Below, in pieces: positions 48,262 through 57,095 of a stretch of 64,000 nt of DNA. Under the pieces are notes generated by a model. That model was not told the origin of the DNA, did not search any database, and saw only the letters and a list, made by a program, of their open reading frames with translations. Origin of the DNA: Gentiana macrophylla (taxonomy: Eukaryota; Streptophyta; Magnoliopsida; Gentianales; Gentianaceae); assembly GCA_026214975.1 (NCBI GenBank), contig CM047815.1, positions 57,915,852-57,979,851 of the forward strand, given 5' to 3'. The position numbers and the translations under genes are program-made. The first letter of the stretch is position 1; every line of letters starts with the position of its first letter.

Positions 48262-48747
48262 GTCAGTTTACGCCTAGAGATTCCTCAAGGGGATTGATCT
48301 TTGTTATTCTGGGTGCGCTCACTTAACAGATCAGTCATTGACATCAACAATCTCAAACTGACTAACAGAAACTGAAGAATTGACCGAGCTGAACTTTCTA
48401 GAACTGACCTCAAGCATCAGTTTACCTAGTCAAAGAGAGTCAAATGGTTGAGAGAATAAAACCGACAGCGGTTATATCGCATTTAATTACCGCCGTTTAT
48501 GTCAGAACCTATTGCTTGTACACTCCCACTATTGTCAGAACAGTACATGCATCGGTTACACCAACCATCATGGAATTTGAATAGTCAGTACAAAATCTTC
48601 AGAAAATCCATGAACCGTCAGTACACCCACTATATATCCAACCCCTTGCACATCCTTACTCACCAAAAATAAAATTTCGAACTTTGTCTCTCACAAAAAT
48701 CAAAATTTTATCTTTCTCAAAATCACTTTTTTTCAGAAAAATTCATA
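48262..48747 (+). promoter_or_regulatory. P3 spacer between pol and third ORF
   Basis: Noncoding, closely aligned with the P2 and M1 spacers. The conserved block is at about 48274-48360. GCGGTTATATCGCATTTAAT followed by TACCGCC is at about 48472. The TATA-like box is at 48630-48638. An A/T-rich leader of about 110 bases precedes the ATG. Confidence 0.62.
48630..48638 (+). promoter_or_regulatory. TATA-like box before P3 third ORF
   Basis: CCCACTATATATCCAACC, about 110 bases before the ATG at 48748. Confidence 0.45.
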
Positions 48748-51293
48748 ATGGCAGCCTCCAAGAAATCACAAGAAGAAAGGCTCATTACTGAATTAGATAC
48801 TTTATCTTTCGAAGTATATTAAGAACTCTGCAACAATACTCTGTTAGCAAGTCATATCTGCGAGAAGATAAAACGTCAGCAAGGATTAAGAGACATCCTG
48901 GAAGTGAAATTCAACGATGATCGTGATGTAGAAGGGATCTTACAGTTCTGGGAAAACATGAGAGTAGTAAGGAAATCCCTAATTACAAAAGTTTGAGGAG
49001 AAAGGATTATTTTCAATGAAGAAGTCATCAAGATGCTATTTGATTTCAAGGCACAACTTGTGAAATCAATAGATTTGAGTTGTTTACCACTCAAAAAAGA
49101 TGCCTTTCTCAGACAAATTTCTTGGTCAAAAGAACCAGCAGCTATTGATTCACATGTCAACGACCTCAAACCGGAGTTTGGACTCCTCAGTAAATGGCTC
49201 TGCAGGCATGTCTTTGGTAGATACAAAGGAATCGCCAGATTATCTGAAGACAGTATTTACCTGATGAACATCATCTGGGATGAACTTGAGTTCAATTGGG
49301 CAGGTTAATTATGTGTTTAATCAGATAAAACAGCAACACTTAGCTGAATTGGAAAGTGCTCAAAGGGCTCAAGCTGGAGGAAGAGAGACTGTTGGCAGAC
49401 GTCGACTGAAAAAGACACTCAGTGGAGTTATTCAACATTATTTGGAAAGACTCAAGAAGCGAACGCAGCAGAACAAACTACTGGTGCATCTACAAAAGAA
49501 TGGATACATCCACAGGAGATGTAACTATAGTTCATTCTAGGAAAGAAATCTCCATGTCTTCCCAACCTGAAGCCAAAAAGAAAATTGTGTCTCAGCAAAT
49601 AGTTGAACACAAAGGAGTCAAACAAAAAGCTGACTCAGAGAAAGTTAAGTCAGTTGGAAAATGTTTGTTCCCAGGAACTTCAAGTCGGTTAGCACCAACT
49701 GAGGGGGAACAACAACTGACAACTAAAGACACAAGAATGGTCAGTATAGCTACTGAAATTATTTCTCAGTTACAACAACAGATATCAGAGAAACAAGTTT
49801 CCGTTATGGATGCTGAAAAAGAGCAACAGTAATTTCAACAACAACCAGCTCAGCAATCAGCTCATACCTTTGAAGCTGAAAGAATCGTCAGGCTGATGAA
49901 GATGAAACTCAAAACCGAAGACTGTCGTGAAGCTACTCTACCAAGTGAAGAAAAGTTATTATTAGAGAAACGTGAAGTCAAGGATTTATATGCTCTATTT
50001 CCTTTGGAAGAGTTTCTCACAAACTGTTTCAGAAGATTCACTGAGATAGCTCAATGAAGAATATTAGCCACGTCATCAACATTGGATATTCAAAAGAAGA
50101 AGGATGATGACGAAGATGATGAATCAAAGAAAAAAAACTGACAAGATTACAGATTTGCAGACAGACATTCAACCTCAAACTCAAACAATGCAAAATGATA
50201 ATCAGCAAGAAGAATTGTCAGTTGGAAACCAAAAAACTGAAAATTAGCAAGCAGATGGAATGGTTGAAGATAAGCAATTAATGGTAATAAAGGATGATAG
50301 TCAGCCTACAATCCAACAAGACGAAGAAGTAGATCCATCTGAAATTATGAAAAAATAAGAATTGAGCAAAGTACATGAAAATCTGAAGATTATGCTCAAC
50401 CAAAAGGAAGAATACAATGCCTTTTGTCAAGTATTTCTGGATATTTGGAATATCGGAAGAAGACGGACGTCCCAGTCGACACAAAGTTAAGTATTATTCA
50501 GAAATCAACTTCTAGCTCAGCCTCAGAAATTCTCAGTCTCAAAGAGAAACTTGAAGTCACAACCATGGAAGACAGAGAAACGCATGCACAAGCAGAATGG
50601 CATTTTAATCAGCGTATTTATGGTTTAGAAACTCAGCTGAAAGAAGTTCTCACTTCTCAAAAGAATATCTCAGCCGACCAAATAGCAACCCATCAGTTGG
50701 TAAATCAGTTATATGATGCCAAAAAGGGGGAAGCTAAAGAAGAAAAGCTAAGATTACTAGATGAAAAGCTGAAGCTGGAAGAGGAACTGAAGAAATATAA
50801 ATCAGCAGCAGATCCTTATATGAAGATAAAAGAACTATCTGAAGAGAAGCTAATTGAAAAATATAGTCAACTAGGAGAAATGAGAGCTACTCTTATAAAG
50901 GATTTGTGGATGAAGTTTGTCAAAGATCATAGCAATGTCAAACTCAAGTACAAAGACAAAACTTATGAAGAATCTCTTGCTTACTTCTTATCTGATCAGT
51001 ATTATAATCAGAAAATGGCACACTACAAGAAGTTCAAGAAGATTGAAGAGAAATTGCAGATCAGAGACAAGACTGAACAAATGAAAGCTAATGTGGCAGA
51101 ATTTGAAAATTAATATAAGGATGAATTAGCATTGCCAAAGCTAGTTTTGTGGAGGAAGTGGAAACTTACAAGTCAAGTAGACTATCTCAAAACCTTTTCC
51201 AAGGAAGACACCAAGCTAGAAAAACCTTATCAGCTTCATGATAACAAGAGGAAATTTATTTTAGTTACACAAAGAACACAGAAAACAGTTTAG
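48748..51293 (+). pseudogene. P3 third ORF after pol
   Basis: ATG at 48748 (MAASKKSQEERLI). It has the same plan as P2: an N-terminal domain to about 49310 with FDFKAQLVKSIDLSCLPL, EFGLLSKWLCRHVFG and a FNWAG end; a linker; and a charged coiled-coil-like C-terminal part, open at 50424-51113 (AEWHFNQRIYGLETQLKEVL; KLRLLDEKLKLEEELKKY). It ends at 51293. Stops or frame changes occur at about 48820, 48994, 49307, 49832, 50056 and 51110. Tracts of GGGGGAA are at 49701-49710 and 50721-50733. Confidence 0.8.
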
Positions 51294-51447
51294 CTCCTAT
51301 TTCAGTTTATCACTTACTGTGTAACTATTCCAGTTTTTGCAAACTCTTAATGAAATCCAGTATCCAGTTTTACATTGTTTTTACATTGTATTTATCTTTA
51401 AGCTTTTATTTTAAGGAGGGTTTTGGCATCATCAAAAAGGGGGAAAT

Positions 51448-52378
51448 TGTTGGGAATAAAATTTAGTTTTGATAATGATTCATCTTATTCAAGAACATGT
51501 TTGTTTACACCCCATTGATGAAGTGTTGAAACTATCTGTTATAGTGGAAAGCTAAAAGATGTCTAGAACTGAATGTATAGGTTTTACTAGAGTCTGATAA
51601 TTGTGTAGGTTACATCAGACAAGCACTGTAATAGATAGAAGTGTCGTAGAAATGAAACTGGAAATCATTTAAGAAACTGGAAATCATCCGAGATAATCTG
51701 GAATCGAATCAAGAAGGCGGAGATATACACCAAGAAGTGAAGGTCACTCAGAACTGAAGAAGGTAAGTTTGTTGAGGGACACAGACTCGGTTGGCTTATC
51801 TATAACTGAAGGCTGAGGGAACAAACTCAGTATTTGAAGAACTGAGGGACATAGACTCAGTTAAGGAAGATTGAAGAAGCGAGGTTCAAACTCGAGTTAT
51901 AAAGATTTTAAGCCGAGATCAGTAAAGTTAGAATTTGGTAAGTGCGTGATGGCACGAATCGACTTTATGGATCTTGTAGAAGACCTAAGTATCATAAGGA
52001 CAATGATATCTTAGATGATCTTTATAAGGAACGGTGTAATCTGATTCAGTCACATATAATCAGATAAATAGAGTACTGAAGTTTTTGAAGAAGAGTAAAA
52101 ACTCAGTTAATGCCCTAAGTCAGTTAAGTAAACTGAAAACTGACATACTCAGTATAAAACTGATCAGGACACTCATTTTTATAAGTCAGTCATCCAAAAA
52201 ACTGACAGTACATTCGAACGTTGTAAAGAAAGCAACTCTATTGGATGAAATACTGACAAGTCAGAACGGTCACTAAATATAGCCGTTACAAGATAGACGT
52301 TAATACAATTCGAATTCAAGCAAGATGAACGTTGGACCTCACACTATAAATAGAGGACTTTGCACCAAGGATCAAACA
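51448..52378 (+). repeat. LTR-d, truncated 3' LTR of P3
   Basis: Starts TGTTGGGAAT after AAAAAGGGGGAAAT. It stops matching the family after GATCAAACA near 52378, about halfway through. The TATA-like CTATAAATAG is at 52344-52353. The rest should lie beyond element X, outside the window. The part at 51690-51970 is much more diverged than LTR-b and LTR-c, with many differences at CAG/CTG sites. Confidence 0.87.
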
Positions 52379-52381
52379 ACC

Positions 52382-53100
52382 TGAATGATATGAATCTAAG
52401 TCCATGTTTGAAGAAAGTTGTGAAGTATTCAAGCCCGTCATTATCGCTCGCGGACCATCAGAATAATTATTTACTAAGTCATATGTTATAATATGTTACT
52501 ACATGATAATATATACTTTATTAAGTATTATTAGCTAATTATTAAAGCTCAAAATCATCATGAAGGGCGCCATTTTTGAAGGATGAACATTCTTGGAAGA
52601 AATCTAGATTCATTGGATCCAAGTTGTCAAGATACATCAAGCCAAAGTTCAAAAGATGCAAACTTTGAAGAAAGTACTTAGAAAAACCAAAAGTCCTCCT
52701 TTGGTTAATGATATAGCACGAAATTTTGGTCCAATGTATCTATATTTTCATGTATTTTATAGCCTATAAATACCCAAGCTATGTACTTGTATTAGACCAT
52801 CATCTTTTGCAATAATAAAATTTTATATTTTTGGATTAGTGTGCTGAATTCTCTAGATAGAGGTTCTTTCGGATTATCAAAGGCTTGAGCAACCTTTGTG
52901 GGTGTCCTATACCAAGGTGCTTAGAAACAGGTTTTCTAAGTTTTTAGGTTATTCCAAGGTGCTTTCTCACAAGTTGAGACTGTGTCGAGGAGCTCTCGAA
53001 AAATATTCCAAGGTGCTTCTACGCAATTGTTGTAGTTGTGTCGAGGAGAAAGACTTGAATCCAATTACCGCTTTTCCTAGATCCATGCAATTTCACATCA
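52382..53100 (+). repeat. Probable 5' LTR of X
   Basis: A TG start at 52382 is proposed, and a CA end precedes the primer site. A TATA-like CCTATAAATACCC is at about 52763-52775, and an AATAATAAA signal is near 52811. Three copies of CCAAGGTGCTT (52912, 52954, 53008) occur downstream, two of them followed by GTGTCGAGGAG. No second LTR is in the window to confirm the ends. Confidence 0.6.
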
Positions 53101-53102
53101 GT

Positions 53103-53113
53103 TGGTATCAGAG
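53103..53113 (+). other. X primer binding site (initiator Met tRNA)
   Basis: TGGTATCAGAG, an exact match to the usual 11-base core, two bases after the LTR end. Confidence 0.75.
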
Positions 53114-53415
53114 AACAAGGCGGAATTGACGGTATTATATCATTATCTGCAGTGACAGTTTGTATTCCAACTTTATTTTGACTACGATTGCACCGGTTTC
53201 AGAAATCTGATTATTTGGCCAAGCTATACATCTCCAAATGACCTGAAATTTTTACCACATCTAAACCATCCATTTATATATCTTTTCTCTCTTGACTTCA
53301 TCTCAAAATTTGAAACATAACGTGTTCAAAACAGCACCCCAACGCTCTGTCCAAATTCCAAGATCTTTTCATTTATTTATCACTACACTAAGTTACTTTC
53401 TGAGGAATCTCGGGT

Positions 53416-54112
53416 ATGGAGGAAGTTGGAAAAGGGAAAGGTAAAGACTGAAATTGTAAGGCACAAAAAGTCAAAGAATCCTGATGTTGCTTATTATGAA
53501 CAATTTATAAGAAGTCTTAAGGATGATATTATTCGAACCGTGGAGGAAATGAAAAATAAATGGATTGAAGAGGATAAAGCGAAGAACAATAGTAAGGTGG
53601 AGTTGAAAGCGGAGGAATGTGAGAAAGTTGTGGAGATTGAGAAAGAATGTGAATCTGAGTTCGTTGATGAGGAAGTAGAGATATCTTAAGAGAATATAGA
53701 GGATATTATGGAAGAAGTAGTAATACATGATGAGGGATTAATTGTTGACGATGAAGTTCAAATTACCGAAACAATTGAAGACGAGCAAAGTTCTGAATTT
53801 GTGATTACAGAAGAAGAGATGTTGGAGGAATGTATGGTAAAAGAAGAACTTAAGGAGTTTATTCCAGTTGAAGAAATTGAAGAGACCATGTTACTAAAAT
53901 CATGTGACAGCTATGTTGATTTTTCTTTGCAGGAACATGATCATTACCCCGTTGTGGAAAGCTTATTAGATACGAAGGTTTTTAAACGAGAACACCTTGG
54001 TAGAAAACCGGTGCACATATATATTGATCCTTTTGCTAAATGTTTTGATGATTATCCGACACTGAGCTTCTATGAATATGTTTCCACTATTCCGAGGGCC
54101 ATCAACGTTTAT
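53416..54112 (+). pseudogene. X acidic ORF, function unknown
   Basis: I do not recognise this protein. The ATG at 53416 (MEEVGKG) is within one base of the frame of the long open part from 53426; a TAA at 53687-53689 is the only stop in that frame before E2. The visible ~230 residues begin basic (VRHKKSKNPDVAYYEQFI). They continue with strongly glutamate-rich sequence (EECEKVVEIEKECESEFVDE; ITEEEMLEECMVKEELKEF). The last part, less biased, contains HYPVVESLLDTKVF, KPVHIYIDPFAKCFDDY and LSFYEYVSTIPRAIN. No nucleic-acid-binding or catalytic motif is visible. Translation past 54112 enters the E2 LTR and is not part of the gene. Confidence 0.5.
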
Positions 54113-55697
54113 TGTTCGGTAAAAACGAGTTTTACAATTTATAACCGAAACACCACAAGTATAAGGATCGTAGTATAGGATGTTAACGGGTCGTCCTAAG
54201 GGAGTGGAATGTTTATCGGATCAAGGAACAATTATTCTATCGATTATGTCACGACTATTAACTAAAACTAATTATGAAATAATGAACAGTAACTACGATG
54301 AACAGTAACTTGGAAACTTAAAATATGCAAAAACAACTAGAATTTTAAAACAACTAAACTTAACAATCAACGATTGATACGAGTGATTTTTTTTTTATCA
54401 AAGATTAAAAGGAACGGTAAGGCAACGGGAATCCACCAATCAACCAACCCAACCCCAACTAGATGGCAAGTTAAAGATACGATTTTTAGTAATGATCTAT
54501 CACGAATTCGATTAAATCTCTTTAAATAAATTCTAGGGTTTCGTTTTCTTTTTCAAGTAAAACTGAACGACATGCAAAACAAGATCATGAGATTGTCTCC
54601 AAAACTCTACTCAATTAATTATAAACGATCTCTCGAATTACAACTAATTGCATCAATTGAAAAGATCTAAGCTTGAATAATATTTTCATATAAATTCAAA
54701 TCAAAACGATAGTTTCATCGATCTCTCGATTCGAATAAAACATAAGCAATATAAAACAACATCCAATTGATGAAAAATTGTAAATTTAACTCACTAAAAG
54801 TACGGCTAAAAATCATCTAGTTGGTGTTGATGTCGATCGGTTTCATCCGTTGTCCCACCGCGATGTGCTTAGCCAATAATCATGTTGTTAAACATGATTA
54901 TTGAGATGGAAGGAATCATCTTCTAATTTGTTATATGTTTGGTGCGGCTGGGGCTTTTTTATGCGGCTGCCTCTGTAATGTGTGTATCAATAATAATGTA
55001 ATTAGGGTTTGGAAATAGCTGTATATATAAGGGAGTAAGTCGGCTGCTTGTAAATTGCGTATGTCGGTTGTGCTGAATGTCGGCCTGGACGCTCGTTTGC
55101 ATAGAGTCTGAACTCTCTGAACTGAATCCTTCGATTAGATATTTATTGGAATAAAACTTCTAAAATTCATATCTTGAGTTGTAGACCTCCAAAAATTATG
55201 ATCCGAATGTCAAAAAAACTCTCAGAAAACTCTACAACTTTCATTAAGGACTCTTCTTGTAAACGCGCGTTTTGATTAGCCCGTCGTATTACGAGTATAT
55301 TTCGGGATTTTCCACTTACCCAAATTGATTAGCCACTTGACCACCATTTGAGTTGTAGAAGTCCGATTGACGTAATTCAAAGTGCGTTGGAAAGCTCTTT
55401 CAAAGATCTACAATTTTCATGAAGAAGTCCTCCCCTGAAAATGCCTCTAAACACCTCTTTTAGACCGAATATATGCATCTACAAGATATCCAAAATATTG
55501 CCAAGTGTAACAACTTCCAAATAAACATAAAACCAACGATAAGAACACATAAATCAGCCACTTTTGCAATTTATTATCTTTAAAACTCATTTGCTCAGTT
55601 TATCCTTTTGGCGAGTAATTTTCTATAAGAATCACTAAAACATGGAAGATAATGTTACGAAATAACTCGATAAAAACCGTAAAATTAGTCGTAAACA
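54113..55697 (-). repeat. E2 3' LTR
   Basis: 1585 bases, TGTTCGGTAA...CGTAAACA on the plus strand. The left third resembles the E1 LTR. TATA-like CTTATATATAC is on the minus strand near 55021-55031. A polypurine tract adjoins at 55698. Confidence 0.88.
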
Positions 55698-57095
55698 ACT
55701 CCCCCACACTTAAACTTTTGTTCGTCCCGAACAAAACAATCAAAACTAGCTCACTTTATATGCAATCCAAATAGATCCCTAACTCATGTAACAAAAGATA
55801 CAACAACTATAGCAAGTAATACCAACATAGAGATAGATTCGGTGTATGTGTGACAAGCCCTTTTCAATCTCCACAATCCTTTCAGACAAATATCTTTTCA
55901 AATAATTCAATGACTATCCTAGTATAGAGCAGAATCGTCCCCACACAAAGTCATCCGTGCACTCATCAAGATAATCCTTAAAACATATCTTCCAGTTTAT
56001 ACTAGGTATAAGATTAACGATAACCAAGTCTTTAAGTTTTTCACTTTTATACGCACATTAGAATGAGCTCTTACCCGTCATAGTAGAATAGGATGTTTCG
56101 TGATAACACCCTACCTTACTCAAATCATAGGGTAGCTTCTTCTAACTGTCGTGAGCTTTTAGTCATCATAGTGGTATAGGACATTTTGAGATAATTCCCT
56201 ACCTCACTCCAATCATCGACTAGCTTCCGACACACACAACTATAAAAACAACTTCACTTATTCACTTGGTTTAAAAGCACAATAGTTACGTTTCACTTAT
56301 CACATTCAAACCGTCCGGATATTCACAAGACACGTTCTGAACTTAGGTGTTACTTCACTGTTACTATTAAGAACAAATCTCCCTAAGATAAATCACTAAA
56401 ATAATGAAAGGATACAGTTCAAAAGTTTTTGCTTTGATATCAAAGGCTTTCGTGAGTGTAAAATGAATACTATCTCAAATCAGTAAAACATGCTATAACT
56501 ATCTCACAAAGTCACATAAAATCATCGTCAGGAAACTACAACTAGCAAGCATTTGTTTCAATCATATGCTCAAGATTTACAACTATCCAAGTGCAAAAAA
56601 AATTTAAAATTTCACAATTTATCAAGGATCACATATACTTACTCATATTGTCGAAATAAAGCATAAATTGCACCCCCCCCCCACACTTAAACCACATTAT
56701 GTCCTCAAATTGTGCAAATAAAAGAAAAGAATACTTAGCTGGTTATGAAGTGGTTGTCGGGCCGTAGGTTGGCAAAGTGGTCGAGGCCGTAGCATGAATA
56801 AGCTATTTGCACTCGTATCACGCAAGCAGACAACACTAAAAATAATCGCTTGCAAACTCGCTCAAAAGTATCTCGCAACACTCGACATAGCACATAATCT
56901 TGGGGTACACGGGGTATATGAGTAAACATGCACGCAAATAAAGAATTCACAAATAAGACAAGGATAACCAACACACAAACACCCAGGTTTTATTCCTAAT
57001 AAAATAAAAGCTTAACTAAAAAGAAATACTTAAAAGACTAGGCTGCCTCCTAGTAGCGCTTCTTTTATGTCATTAGCTTGACACAGATTTCAAAG
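55698..57095 (-). other. E2 3' untranslated region with two polypurine tracts
   Basis: No coding potential seen. Next to the LTR the minus strand reads GTTTAAGTGTGGGGGAGT (55715-55698), the priming tract. A second tract with the same start, GTTTAAGTGTGGGGGGGGGG, lies about 975 bases away at 56691-56672. Downstream of pol, at about 57042-57060, is AGCGCTACTAGGAGGCAGCC, a sequence commonly seen after Athila pol. Confidence 0.75.

Larger units (their letters stand above)
31087..52378 (+). mobile_element. Tandem array of Sirevirus-like elements P1-P2-P3
   Basis: The order is P1 third ORF, LTR-b, P2 internal region, LTR-c, P3 internal region, LTR-d. LTR-b has a polypurine tract on its left and a primer site on its right, so it serves as 3' LTR of one unit and 5' LTR of the next. 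LTR-c likewise joins P2's third ORF to P3's gag remnant. No host sequence or duplication separates the units. The family is the same as M1. P1's upstream part lies beyond M1, outside the window. Confidence 0.87.
52379..54112 (+). mobile_element. LTR element X, 5' part, unidentified family
   Basis: An LTR-like segment ending CACATCA at 53100 is followed by GTTGGTATCAGAGAACAAGG, a second type of initiator-Met primer site. About 300 noncoding bases and an acidic ORF come next; E2 inserted at 54113 cuts the ORF. No gag or pol domain is recognisable in the visible part. It may be a non-autonomous element. The left boundary is uncertain by a few bases. Confidence 0.65.

Noticed and set aside
52500..52570. 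MITE-like AT-rich segment in X
   Set aside because: No terminal inverted repeats or target duplication visible; treated as part of the X LTR.
53471..53728. Minus-strand ORF rich in Phe and Leu opposite the X ORF
   Set aside because: It is the antisense of glutamate/lysine-rich codons; no other support.
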